This document shows positions 26,494 through 36,184 of a stretch of DNA of 64,000 nt, in pieces (position 1 is the stretch's first letter; every line of letters begins with the position of its first letter). The stretch is from Lewinellaceae bacterium (lineage in GTDB: Bacteria > Bacteroidota > Bacteroidia > Chitinophagales > Saprospiraceae): positions 1,684,001-1,748,000 of the forward strand of contig JACJYR010000001.1 in assembly GCA_020636005.1 (NCBI GenBank), written 5' to 3'. The position numbers were made by a program, and so were the translations under genes. The notes below the pieces were generated by a model. The model was not told where the DNA came from. It was given only the letters and a program-made list of their open reading frames with translations, and did no database searches.

Positions 26494-26655
26494 TGGGTGC
26501 TTAGATTTTGGTTCGCACTTAAAAGATAAGCATTTCCAATGGCTTTTTTATTCAACTACGCAATCCGTTACAATCAGCATTTTTTCTTCACAATGGAGCT
26601 ATTAAAAGGGCTTAATCTGAAAAGCTATTGCAGTAGTTCGGCTCAACCACAGTTG

Positions 26656-26775
26656 ACAAATGCAGCATTAAGGATCGAAGGAAAAATAATCCCGATGTGA
26701 AATCGGGATTATTTTTAAAAAACCCCTCCATTGCTGGGGTTTTTAAAATCAAAACGGTGAAGTTATTTTTTCATC
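26656..26775. repeat. Dispersed ~115-bp repeat, copy 1
   Basis: The segment has two hairpins: AATCCCGATGTGAAATCGGG... followed by TTATTTTT, and an AAAAACCCC/GGGGTTTTT pair. Almost the same sequence recurs at 55155-55270. Its left hairpin is also identical to the anticodon-arm hairpin of the tRNA-like units at 39173-40384. Confidence 0.75.
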
Positions 26776-26776
26776 G

Positions 26777-26950
26777 CTACTAACTCAAATTGAGATTCTT
26801 TTGCCAGAAAGGGAAATGGTTGAGCATTACTCAATAAAGTATAGCCAATTTTTCGAGTTGGTAGATTTACAACCTATTCAAAACCAACGGTTGAAAGAGG
26901 GGCGGGATTTGTTGTTGCTGAGGTTGATGGGTGGGGTTTTGGAGGTGTGA
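26777..26950 (+). pseudogene. 3' remnant of a type I restriction specificity gene (hsdS-like)
   Basis: A frame without an own start, ending at the TGA at 26948, reads QIEILLPEREMVEHYS, YSQFFELVDLQPIQNQRLKE and GRDLLLLRLMGGVLEV. The ending N-x-x-L-K-E-x-R-D-L-L-L-x-R-L-x-x-G-x-[IL]-E-V is the characteristic C-terminus of HsdS subunits. Everything upstream is missing and is replaced by the dispersed repeat. In intact systems hsdR often follows hsdS, and an HsdR fragment does lie at 28580. Confidence 0.65.
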
Positions 26951-27012
26951 GGGGTTATTTTTTTAAGCAAAAAAATTGGGCTATTTCTTCTTAGAAGTTT
27001 ATTTTTTGGCCA

Positions 27013-27038
27013 AATAAGCTAATCTTGATTAGCTTATT
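27013..27038. promoter_or_regulatory. Perfect palindrome ahead of the DUF4143 ATPase gene
   Basis: Arms AATAAGCTAATC and its exact complement GATTAGCTTATT flank a 2-base centre. A TAAATTTG box (27043-27050) follows at once and the ATG is at 27058. The position suggests an operator overlapping a promoter. Confidence 0.5.
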
Positions 27039-27057
27039 TTAGTAAATTTGCCACATT

Positions 27058-28503
27058 ATGGCAAAAAAGAACCCACTTCCACCTTTTTCCGAAGAACTCA
27101 TCATAGACCGTTTGCGCTTTGAAAACCCTTGGTGGGTGAGCGGTGCAACCGATGAGGAATATCGGGTATTCAAGCACCGGCAGTATTTTCAGTTGTTCCA
27201 ACCGTTGGTGGAAGAAACCGACATCCGGCGTTCGGTAGTTCTGATGGGGCCACGCCGGGTGGGAAAGACGGTGATGCTTTTCCATTCCATGCAAGCCCTG
27301 TTTGATAGTGGGGTTTCGCCCTTGCAAATCCTGTACGCCAATATCGAAAACCCGGTTTACAACAACATGCCATTGGAGCGGCTTTTCCAACTTGCCCGCA
27401 AGGCCACCGGGAGGTCGGACGCCAAAGGGTGGTTTGTGTTTTTTGATGAAATCCAATACCTAAAAGAATGGGAAGTACACCTGAAAGTGTTAGTGGACAG
27501 TTATTCCCGCACAAAGTTCGTGGTAAGTGGTTCAGCGGCAGCGGCACTAAAACTAAAGAGTGTCGAAAGTGGGGCAGGGCGGTTCACGGATTTCATGTTG
27601 CCACCACTCACCTTCCACGAATACATTTACCTGAAAGGGCTTGACCACTTGATGAAGCCTTCTGTGCTGGATTGGGATGGCAGTATGAACCGTTTTTTTT
27701 CGACTATCAACGTGAAGGAGTTGAACAACCATTTTATTGATTATATCAATTATGGCGGCTACCCGGAGGTCATTTTTTCGGACAAAATAAGGGCTAACCC
27801 CGGCAGATATATCCGCAGTGACATCGTTGACAAGGTGCTGCTGCGTGACTTGCCGAGTTTGTACGGCATACAAGACGTGCAGGAGATGAACTCGCTTTTC
27901 ACGACCCTTGCCTACCACAGTGGCAATGAGGTTTCGCTCGAAAAACTGAGCAGTGCCAGCCACGTTGAAAAACACATGCTCAAAAAATACCTTGAGTATT
28001 TGGAGGCGGCATTTCTAATCCGCACCATCCACCGGATTGATGACAACGCCAAGCGATTTCAACGGGCAAATTTTTTCAAAATCTACCTCACCAATCCATC
28101 CTTGCGGAGCGCCCTGTTCGCCCCGCTACAAGCCACCGATGAACAAATCGGCAGCATGGTTGAAACTGCCATTTTTGCACAATGGATGCACCGTGATTGG
28201 TTCACACCGTGGTATGCCCGCTGGAAAGACGGCGAGGTGGACATGGTGGGCATTGATGATAAAAAATTGAAACCAGTTTGGGCGCTTGAAATCAAGTGGA
28301 GCAACCGCTTCTTCGATGCACCGGGCGAGTTGAAAAGCCTGATACAGTTTTGCCAGAAAAACAATTTGCGCTCGGCACTCGTAACCACCCTGGACAAGGA
28401 AGGTACAGCCACGGTGCAGGATGTTAAGCTACATTTTGTCCCGGCATCCGTTTACGCCTATGTAGTGGCTCATAATACGATTGAGCAAAAACGGACGAAA
28501 TAA
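27058..28503 (+). CDS. AAA ATPase with DUF4143 domain
   Basis: The 481-residue protein has an N-terminal AAA_14 domain: Walker A GPRRVGKTVML near residue 65, Walker B WFVFFDEIQYL, and sensor-1-like FVVSGSAAAALK. A winged-helix segment and the DUF4143 domain follow, with a PD-(D/E)XK-like end (DGEVDMV then LKPVWALEIKWSN). The D...E-x-K arrangement suggests a nuclease-like fold. Members of this family are common in bacterial accessory regions, with poorly known roles, and often sit near restriction genes. Here it lies between an HsdS remnant and an HsdR fragment. A perfect 26-bp palindrome immediately precedes it. Confidence 0.85.
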   Translation: MAKKNPLPPFSEELIIDRLRFENPWWVSGATDEEYRVFKHRQYFQLFQPLVEETDIRRSVVLMGPRRVGKTVMLFHSMQALFDSGVSPLQILYANIENPVYNNMPLERLFQLARKATGRSDAKGWFVFFDEIQYLKEWEVHLKVLVDSYSRTKFVVSGSAAAALKLKSVESGAGRFTDFMLPPLTFHEYIYLKGLDHLMKPSVLDWDGSMNRFFSTINVKELNNHFIDYINYGGYPEVIFSDKIRANPGRYIRSDIVDKVLLRDLPSLYGIQDVQEMNSLFTTLAYHSGNEVSLEKLSSASHVEKHMLKKYLEYLEAAFLIRTIHRIDDNAKRFQRANFFKIYLTNPSLRSALFAPLQATDEQIGSMVETAIFAQWMHRDWFTPWYARWKDGEVDMVGIDDKKLKPVWALEIKWSNRFFDAPGELKSLIQFCQKNNLRSALVTTLDKEGTATVQDVKLHFVPASVYAYVVAHNTIEQKRTK

Positions 28504-28579
28504 GTGATATGTATTTGATTATTTGAGAGTATAGTCAAAGATTTATTCCTACATCGCCAACCATTCAAACTAAAACGCC

Positions 28580-29059
28580 ATGCCCTACGCCTACTCCGAA
28601 GGCAATTTCATTGAAAGCACCGCCATTGCCATCTTCAAGGAAATGAAATGGCAGACCGCCAATGCGTACCAAGGCGAAAGGTTTGTAGCGGGCGGCACCT
28701 TGGGCCGGGCATCGGAGGCGGACGTGGTTTTGAAGGAGCGGTTTTTGGCAGCGGTGCGGGCGCTGAACCCCGACCTGCCCGAAGCGGCCTACCTTGCCGC
28801 CTTTGAGGAGATAGCCAGCGACAGCGCCGCCAAGACGCTGCCAGGCCTCAACCACGAAAAGTACCAACAACTGAAAGAGGGCATCCCGGTTGACTACCTC
28901 AATGAAAAGGGCGAAGGGGTGGAAGGGAAGCGCATTCGGGTTTTCAATTTCGATGAACCCGAAAAGAACGACTTTTTGGCCGTGCAGCAGTTTACTCTAA
29001 ATTTATCAAAAGGGCTGCTTGAACACTATATCTACAAAGTGTTCACCACTTTTGAATAA
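28580..29059 (+). pseudogene. N-terminal fragment of a type I restriction HsdR subunit
   Basis: The 159-residue frame matches the start of HsdR proteins: SEGNFIESTAIAIFKEMKWQ, ALNPDLPEAAYLAAFEEI, GIPVDYLNEKGEGVEGKRIRVFNFDEPEKNDFLAVQQFT. In intact HsdR this is followed by the nuclease core (R-P-D-x-V-x-F-x-N-G) and about 800 more residues with a helicase. Here it changes abruptly to LNLSKGLLEHYIYK and stops. It has no nuclease or motor domain and should be inactive. With the HsdS remnant at 26777 it marks a decayed type I restriction locus. Confidence 0.8.
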
Positions 29060-29582
29060 ATCGACCAAATTCGTTTTCCTAAAAGTCTGACTTTCAATGG
29101 CTAAATATTTCAGAGACGTATGAAATTGAACAGTTTGGGCCGTAATATCTAAGGCCTCTGCCACGCCCAGTTCGATGTGCAGGGATCAGGTTATTCCAAT
29201 ATTGGTGCAAGGGGCAAGCGTACAGAAAAAGGAGGGTTTTTGTGTACTGCTTTCTCGGAAAATATGCTACAATCTTATAGAAAATAACCTATGACTTTCT
29301 TATAAAACCCATCAGTACATCTCTTAGGAAAATTGTTGATAGTTGAGGTGAAGAGGCCAGCATTCCTTTTCTGATCGTAAAAATCATATCCAGTTTGCCT
29401 GTTCGCTCGCGCATTCTCTATTTCGTTGTAGGTTGGGCGGCCTTGTGAAAAACGGAGATTTTAGGCGCATTTTCAAGTTGGATAAAAATTCTGGCCGCTT
29501 TGAAATACCCTACCTGAGTTTTAAGCTGGGTTAACGGATCGGAGGAATAAGAATAACCACGATAAAACCACTAATGGGAAAT
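29060..29582. other. Intergenic region, no gene seen
   Basis: About 520 bases between the HsdR fragment and the AraC-type gene. No continuation of HsdR was found in any frame by eye. Confidence 0.5.
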
Positions 29583-30143
29583 TCAAATATCGTCCAGATT
29601 GATACGCTTTTTCTGCTTTAGCTGCTTAAAAAAAGTAGGGGTGAGGCCCGTCACTTTCTTGAACTGGTTAGACAAGTGCGCCACGCTGCTATAGTTCAGC
29701 TTATAGGATATTTCGGTAAGGTTGAGTTCATCGTACAGGAGGAGTTCTTTTACCCGCTCTATTTTATGGGCAATAATATAATGCTCTATGGTAATGCCAG
29801 TCGCCACCGAAAAAAGATTGGCGAGATAAGTGTAATCCAACTGGAGTTTTTCGCTGATATATTCCGAGTTTTTCACAGCCGGTAATTCATCAGAATAATG
29901 CACCATCTCCACAATGATATTTTTTATTTTTTCAATCAGCCGGGCTTTCTTGTCCTCCATTAATACCAGCCCCGATTTTAGCAGATTTATTCGCAACAGT
30001 TCCAGCTGTTCTTCCGTCAGGGCTTCTTTAACTTCCACCTCGCCCAAGTCTATCGCTCCATATACCAGCCCCATTTTGTCCAGTTCTAATTTCACCATCA
30101 TCTTGCAGCGGATGGAAACCATGTATTTGATGTAAAGCTTCAT
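29583..30143 (-). CDS. AraC-family transcriptional regulator
   Basis: The 186-residue protein has a C-terminal AraC double helix-turn-helix: YISEKLQLDYTYLANLFSVATGITIEHYIIAHKIERVKELL, then LNLTEISYKLNYSSVAHLSNQFKKVTGLTPTFFKQL. The N-terminal 80 residues (MVSIRCKMMVKLELDKMGLVYGAIDLGEVEV) form a short domain without a sugar-binding cupin, a type seen in Bacteroidota where such small AraC proteins are encoded as orphans. The helix at residues 55-75 may mediate dimerisation. Targets are unknown. The next 380 bases (30144-30521) before the surface protein hold no convincing gene. Confidence 0.88.
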   Translation of the reverse strand: MKLYIKYMVSIRCKMMVKLELDKMGLVYGAIDLGEVEVKEALTEEQLELLRINLLKSGLVLMEDKKARLIEKIKNIIVEMVHYSDELPAVKNSEYISEKLQLDYTYLANLFSVATGITIEHYIIAHKIERVKELLLYDELNLTEISYKLNYSSVAHLSNQFKKVTGLTPTFFKQLKQKKRINLDDI

Positions 30144-30521
30144 TGTTAGTTTTGAGTGAAGCTACAATACCTGTCATGGACATTTGTTTCTTTGCAGGGG
30201 CCTACTTCATAAATTCTGAACAGCTTACCTTCAGCGTTACTACCGATATCCAAATTTTGACATTCGACTTTTGCTGTCAGGTCGGCAATATATTCCCTTC
30301 TATGTCAGTAGTAATTTGCAACCGAACTATCTGCGCAAACACCAATAATTCGGCATGCCCCAAGTTTTAAGAAAATTTAATTAACTGTGTCTTAAGTCCT
30401 GATTTTTAAAAACATTATATTGCTTTCAGGGGGATTATATAAAACAAAAATGGAACACCTGAGCAATTGCCCAAGTGCGCCATTCCAGTACAGTAAAAAT
30501 GAAGGGTTTTCCTACTGTTTC

Positions 30522-33500
30522 TTAGTTATTGTGCATAATTACGGCTGTTTTGGTATGCACTACTTTTGCTGTTTTTAATTGGATAAGATAACCTCCCTCA
30601 CGCATTTGAGACATGTCAATTTTGAGCGTGTTCAATCCTTTTTGGGCAATGGTTTTGTTCCTAAAAACACTTTCCCCTAGAAAGTTTGTAATGATAAGCT
30701 CCACTTCATTTTCTTCCAAAGAAACAAAGCTAAGGTTAATAGTTCCGCTGCTTGGATTTGGCCACACATTGAGTTCTTTTAGGTCCTCGTCAATGCTATG
30801 CAGTGTTGAACGGAAAGGAGATGATGAATCATCCGGAGTATCCGTAAGTGGTGAACCATTAAACAAATCCAAGGAGAAGAGACAGCTCACGGTGGCAGTA
30901 CAGGTAGATACACAACCTGCCGAATCAGTGATGGTGAGAATAAGTTCAGCATCCGTCCAACCCATGTAGATTTTGATAGTTGGCGTGCCTTGCCCGGCCT
31001 GGATAAAACAATTTTCACCCACTATCTCCCAAACATAACTGACTGGCCCATTTCCCCCAGTATAAGTGCTTGAAATCATTACGCCGTGCGTGTTGCAAGT
31101 CACGACAGCTGGCAATTCAATTTCGCATTCCAAAAAGGTGTCAGGTATCCATTTGATATGCTGAACATATACCGTGACATTTCCACAGGCATCCGTTGCC
31201 GTCCAGGTTCTTGTCACGTTAAATACGCCTATACCAATTCCGGGTTCGATTGATTCACTGTAGGCAATTGACACGGACAGCGGATTATCGTCTGTAAATA
31301 CTACTGGAACAGGCGGCAATGGAGCACAAACAATCGTAACGTCAGTTGGCATTACAACAAATACAGGCGGAATATCATCTATAATATCGACACTGAAGGA
31401 CATGGCACTGGAATTACCACATGCATCGGTAAAAACCCATGAATAATTTCTACGCTCAAAATAACCATCTTCAAGGCAATTATCTGCATAGATGACCTCC
31501 AAATTGAATACTGGTATAATCAATTGGTCACAATCGTCAGCAACGAAAACACTGCTGGAATCCAATGCATTTAACAGTTTAATCTGATCAAGCTGTGAGG
31601 AAAATACGTGGCCATTGGCACTGTTGGTATAGTATGGAATAATGGAATGGGCAGGCGTTGAAATTACGGGAGGAACCGTGTCGTTAAGTAAAATAATTTG
31701 CTGCCTATTGGCTGAGTTTCCGCAATTGTCGACTGCGGTCCATGTTCTTTTAATCATTAACCCACTACAGGGCAAATCCAGGGTATCTGCTTGCATGGTT
31801 ACTCCAACAAAGGATTCTGCACAACCATCATATGCAGTAACTTCGGGAATACTGACATCATCGCAAACCATTTCTTCCACCTCGGACATGGCCGGGCCGC
31901 TACCATCTCCTACATGAATGGTTTGAACGGCGGTAGAAGAATTGCCACATTGGTCGGTTGCTGTAATAATGCGTTGCATATCATAGTTAAAAATACAAGG
32001 CCCGTAAATAATAGTATCCCATATGGAGGTGGATACGCTGCCACAATTATCAATGATTTGCAATTCGGGTAAATCAGCATTACACCCTATAGTGATTTCA
32101 GGCAAAAAATTGACGAAAACCGGGCTGGTTTCATCCACAATATGAGCCGTTATGGATAGCTCGTTATAGTTGCCACAAATGTCGGTTGCCGTCCACTTCA
32201 ACAGAACCGTAGCAAGATTACCATCCGTTGTGCAATCGCCGCTTGAAATCAATGTTTCAGTAAAAGCAACATGCAGCCCTTCCAGGCAGGCATCTTGCAC
32301 CTCAATATCTCCTGCACCGAAATTAGTATAAGTACCACTCTGTGATGCGCATTCTGTAGTCAATATTTCGCCAAATTCCATTCCTGCCAACACCGGGTTA
32401 ATAAACGAAATTAATGGTTGGGTCTGGTCGTTTGGAATCAGTAGGGCCGTATCACGGGCCATATTTCCACACTCATCCATTGCAGTAAAGGTTCTTTGAA
32501 TAGCCTTTGCAGTTCCACAGGGGTTCTGAACAAAGGTATCTTTGAATTGCAAAGTGGAAGTGCCGCAATTATCGGAAGATGAAACGAGATTTAAAACCGG
32601 ATTGCCTATGCATACGGCGTCTATGGGTACACCGACTATAGTTGGTGTTTCCTTGTCAACCAGCCGGGCAGTTATAGTAAAGGATGAAATATTGCCACAT
32701 TCATCTACACCAGTCCAATGGTAAGTCCTTTGCTGCCTGAAGCCTGAAAGGTCACAATTTGCTGAAATGATGGTATCCACCTGAAAAGACAGAACAAAAG
32801 AAGCTCCGCAGGAATTGGAGCCAAGAGCAAACTGTTCACCTAATAAATCCAGGTATGCCGGAAAGCCATCATTGCACGGGTAATTGATAATAGTATCCTG
32901 TGTTATACCTGCAATTTCCGGCTGAAGAATTAGCCAATCGGGGCCTTGGTCGTCTATCAGCGTGATTTTTTGTGACTGGGTGGTTATGTTCCCGCACCGG
33001 TCCTTTGCGCTCCAGAACCGCACAATCACCTGGCCGTCCAGACAACCAGATAAGGGTATAGATTCTTCAAAAGTGATGTCACATGCACAAAGGCACTCAT
33101 CCATGCCTACTACATTTGTCGGTACCGCCGGGATGTCATTGCAATGCACCGTTATATCAGCTGGGATTCCAGAAATGGTAGGAGCTATGGTATCAATCAA
33201 TGCAAGGAAAACAAATGCAGTGCTGCTATTCCCGCATATATCAGTGGCTGTCCATGTAAGACGGTACAAATTGATAAATCCATCTACTTTACAGCTTCCT
33301 TCCTGCACAAGTATTTCATCAAAAGTAACTGCAACATCGCCTCCGCAAATATCGGTAGCAGTAATACTACCTGCATTGAATACTGGCAGGCTCCAGGATG
33401 GGTCTTGACCATAGCATTGAATTGGAAGAGTACCCCCTGACACCAGGAGTGGATTTACAAAACTAATCGAAGGCGGTGTATTGTCAAATACGGTTATCAC

Positions 33501-35984
33501 TTGGGTACACTCGGCAACGTTGCCACAAACATCGGTTGCACGATACGTTCTGGTCAATACGTATTGATTTGTACAGGTTTGGCTCGAAACTGCATCTGCA
33601 ACAAATGTTACTATTACGCTGCTACCACAATTATCCGATGCTCCGACCAGTGGGAGATTAACTGGCGGAACGAGTCCGGCGCACTGTACGCTTACATTGG
33701 CAGGGCAAGTTATGGTTGGAATCGTGGCATCAAAAACGGTTACTACCTGCGCACAATTAGCCGTATTCCCGCAAGCATCAGCAGCTTGGTAGGTTCTGGT
33801 CAACGTATAATTGTTCGCACAAACTTGGTTGGTGATTGCATCTCCAAGGTGGCTTATCGTGGTGGTGCCGCCACAGTTGTCAGTGGCTGTTACCAGTGCC
33901 GTATTGGCTATTGGAACGAGGCTGGCGCACTGTACGGTTACATTGGCAGGGCAAGTTATGGTTGGTGGAGTGGCATCTGCAACAAGGATAGTTTGGGTAC
34001 AATTACTACTATTTCCGCAAGCATCTATCGCCGTCCATGTGCGGGTAATAGTAAATGCCTGTGGGCAGTTCCCGGGCGTAGTCACATCGTTGGAATTAAC
34101 CTGTGGCGCAAAACTGCAATTATCGGTGGCGGTTGCTGTGCCCGTGTCGGATGGTAACGTGCTGCTATTGCAATTGAGAGATAAATTTGCCGGGCAAATG
34201 ATGACTGGTGGCGTATTATCTGCAACTGTAATGGTCTGGACACAAACGCTGTTATTTCCAGCGCCATCGGTAGCCGTCCACACCCGGGCAATCGAATAAG
34301 ATTGCGGACAATTTTCAGGATTAATTAGGTCAGTAAAATCAAGGACCGGAGCCAAGTCACAGGCGTCAGTAGCTGTAGCCGTGCCGGTATTGGGTGGTTG
34401 AGTGCTCAAATCACATTCAAGTGTCAAATCCATTGGACAAATGATGGCAGGTGGGATATTGTCCTGGTTAACAGAAATTGTAATACCACAAATATTGGTA
34501 CAATTGCCCGCATTGGTCACCGTAACGGAGTAAGTTCCGGCAACGAACACGGTAATGCAATTGGTCGTAGCACCTGTGCTCCACATATATCCATCTGCGC
34601 CCGCAGGCACACAAAGCTCTGAAGATTGGCCGAGGCAAGGAATATCAGCGCCGGTAATTAAACAAACCGGTGCCGGGCTGAGGCTAACTGCCTGGCTGCA
34701 AATACTGCTGCATCCGTTTGCACCTATTACCGTGACAGCATAGGTTGCCGCAGTGGACACCGTAATACAATTGGTCGTAGCGCCTGTGCTCCACAGGTAA
34801 CTGGCGGCCCCCGCAAGCACACAGAGTTGGGTGGACTGTCCTGCGCAAATAGTGCTTGCCCCGGCTATGGCGCAAACCGGTGCCGGGCTGAGGCTAACTG
34901 CCTGACTACAAATACTGCTACATCCATTTGCACCTGTTACCGTTACAGCATAGGTTGCGGCAGTGGACACGGTAATACAATTGGTCGTAGCACCTGTGCT
35001 CCATAGATAACTGGCGGCTCCCGGAGGCACACAGAGTTGGGTGGACTGCCCTGCGCAAATAGTGCTTGCCCCGGCTATGGCGCAAACCGGTGCCGGGCTG
35101 ACGGTAATAATTACATGTATGGAAACCGCATTCCCGCAATCATTTGAATTCGTCACATAATAATCGCCGCTGGTAGTTACGGTTAAAGTTGGTGTGGTTT
35201 CTCCTGTATTCCACATACCTCCACAATTGCCTGAAATCATAACGCTTCCACCTTCACAAAATTCAGTAGGCCCGTTGACCGAAAGGATGGAAGCCATGGG
35301 TTGGGAATTAAGATCCACCGTATTGTTGTGCATATTAACTGCGCCTGAACGGGAAAGTGCCCGGCCTTCCAGCGAAGCGCCCTCTAAAAAACTGATAGCG
35401 CCATTGGCTACTATGGTGCCTTTAAAAGTGGAGGATTCTCCCAACGCCACAGCGCCATTTATCTGCCAATATATATTACAGGCAGATGCACTGTTGGTAA
35501 GAATTACATTTGAAAAGGAAGTCGTTGACAAAGCACCATCTATTTTTAAAATAAACAGGGCATTAGGGTCACATTGCCCATCCAAAATCAAATCTCCATT
35601 TAAACTGGAAGCTGCGCCCAAGCAATAGACGGCTGGGCTGAGCACTTGATTATTACCCAAGGTAGTGCCAATGACCAAATCGCAGGAAATAGGCGCAAAA
35701 CTGCTGTAGGCAAACTCAACATCGGTGGCAGCCTGCACGGAAACAGGGTCGGTGACGTGAATAGTTCCAGCCACTATACCCGGAGGAAAGCCGGCAAAGG
35801 CCCCCACATTGGTACCAATATCTCCCACAATTGTAGTTAGTCCATCATTGTTGAAAGCACCAACGGCAGTAAAAACAGCAAAGTTGGATGCTGAACCTAA
35901 AGGAGGCGTTTGGCTGAAATTGTTAGTTGAAAAAGAAAATAACATCAAGGCTATTGCCGATGTTATTAGTGAAATTCCCCTCAT
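30522..35984 (-). CDS. Large ice-binding-like (DUF3494) surface protein with HYR repeats and T9SS sorting domain
   Basis: The 1820-residue protein starts at MRGISLITSAIALMLFSFST (signal peptide, ATG at 35984). Residues about 30-220 form a DUF3494 ice-binding-type beta-helix (LGSASNFAVFTAVGAFNNDG, TIVGDIGTNVGAFAGFPPG, FILKIDGAL, FKGTIVANGAISFLEGASLEGRALS). Next come Ig/PKD-like repeats with CAIAGASTICAGQSTQLCV, two of them nearly identical. About 1100 residues of HYR-type repeats follow (TCPANVTVQCA, TATDNCG, RTYQATDACGN). The end LNVWPNPSSGTINLSF...GGYLIQLKTAKVVHTKTAVI is a type A T9SS sorting domain. It should be exported through the outer membrane and anchored on the surface. Function may be ice binding or adhesion. 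Confidence 0.92.
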   Translation of the reverse strand: MRGISLITSAIALMLFSFSTNNFSQTPPLGSASNFAVFTAVGAFNNDGLTTIVGDIGTNVGAFAGFPPGIVAGTIHVTDPVSVQAATDVEFAYSSFAPISCDLVIGTTLGNNQVLSPAVYCLGAASSLNGDLILDGQCDPNALFILKIDGALSTTSFSNVILTNSASACNIYWQINGAVALGESSTFKGTIVANGAISFLEGASLEGRALSRSGAVNMHNNTVDLNSQPMASILSVNGPTEFCEGGSVMISGNCGGMWNTGETTPTLTVTTSGDYYVTNSNDCGNAVSIHVIITVSPAPVCAIAGASTICAGQSTQLCVPPGAASYLWSTGATTNCITVSTAATYAVTVTGANGCSSICSQAVSLSPAPVCAIAGASTICAGQSTQLCVLAGAASYLWSTGATTNCITVSTAATYAVTVIGANGCSSICSQAVSLSPAPVCLITGADIPCLGQSSELCVPAGADGYMWSTGATTNCITVFVAGTYSVTVTNAGNCTNICGITISVNQDNIPPAIICPMDLTLECDLSTQPPNTGTATATDACDLAPVLDFTDLINPENCPQSYSIARVWTATDGAGNNSVCVQTITVADNTPPVIICPANLSLNCNSSTLPSDTGTATATDNCSFAPQVNSNDVTTPGNCPQAFTITRTWTAIDACGNSSNCTQTILVADATPPTITCPANVTVQCASLVPIANTALVTATDNCGGTTTISHLGDAITNQVCANNYTLTRTYQAADACGNTANCAQVVTVFDATIPTITCPANVSVQCAGLVPPVNLPLVGASDNCGSSVIVTFVADAVSSQTCTNQYVLTRTYRATDVCGNVAECTQVITVFDNTPPSISFVNPLLVSGGTLPIQCYGQDPSWSLPVFNAGSITATDICGGDVAVTFDEILVQEGSCKVDGFINLYRLTWTATDICGNSSTAFVFLALIDTIAPTISGIPADITVHCNDIPAVPTNVVGMDECLCACDITFEESIPLSGCLDGQVIVRFWSAKDRCGNITTQSQKITLIDDQGPDWLILQPEIAGITQDTIINYPCNDGFPAYLDLLGEQFALGSNSCGASFVLSFQVDTIISANCDLSGFRQQRTYHWTGVDECGNISSFTITARLVDKETPTIVGVPIDAVCIGNPVLNLVSSSDNCGTSTLQFKDTFVQNPCGTAKAIQRTFTAMDECGNMARDTALLIPNDQTQPLISFINPVLAGMEFGEILTTECASQSGTYTNFGAGDIEVQDACLEGLHVAFTETLISSGDCTTDGNLATVLLKWTATDICGNYNELSITAHIVDETSPVFVNFLPEITIGCNADLPELQIIDNCGSVSTSIWDTIIYGPCIFNYDMQRIITATDQCGNSSTAVQTIHVGDGSGPAMSEVEEMVCDDVSIPEVTAYDGCAESFVGVTMQADTLDLPCSGLMIKRTWTAVDNCGNSANRQQIILLNDTVPPVISTPAHSIIPYYTNSANGHVFSSQLDQIKLLNALDSSSVFVADDCDQLIIPVFNLEVIYADNCLEDGYFERRNYSWVFTDACGNSSAMSFSVDIIDDIPPVFVVMPTDVTIVCAPLPPVPVVFTDDNPLSVSIAYSESIEPGIGIGVFNVTRTWTATDACGNVTVYVQHIKWIPDTFLECEIELPAVVTCNTHGVMISSTYTGGNGPVSYVWEIVGENCFIQAGQGTPTIKIYMGWTDAELILTITDSAGCVSTCTATVSCLFSLDLFNGSPLTDTPDDSSSPFRSTLHSIDEDLKELNVWPNPSSGTINLSFVSLEENEVELIITNFLGESVFRNKTIAQKGLNTLKIDMSQMREGGYLIQLKTAKVVHTKTAVIMHNN
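34660..35100. repeat. Tandem 210-bp repeat inside the ice-binding-like gene
   Basis: Two neighbouring units share nearly identical DNA (for example ACCGGTGCCGGGCTGAGG at about 34667 and 34877), coding for the Ig/PKD-like repeats of the surface protein. A third, more diverged unit precedes them at about 34470. The similarity points to recent duplication or gene conversion. Confidence 0.7.
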
Positions 35985-36184
35985 GTAAAAATATGTAATA
36001 ATTGTAAAATGCAAATGGGGGGATAGGAGTCCATTGAATTGCTACCTTCATATTGTCCCTGGGCGAACAATTAAACTCCTTATTCACATAGTGAAACTTT
36101 TTCACATCGCAAGTTACTCCACAACCTTCCTGCCTTCGCTACACAATTATGGAATAGAGTTACACAATTCACACATCTAAAAAA

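Noticed and set aside
30143..30370. 75-codon plus-strand frame between the AraC-type gene and the surface protein
   Set aside because: No signal peptide, domain or start signal of note; composition fits non-coding DNA.
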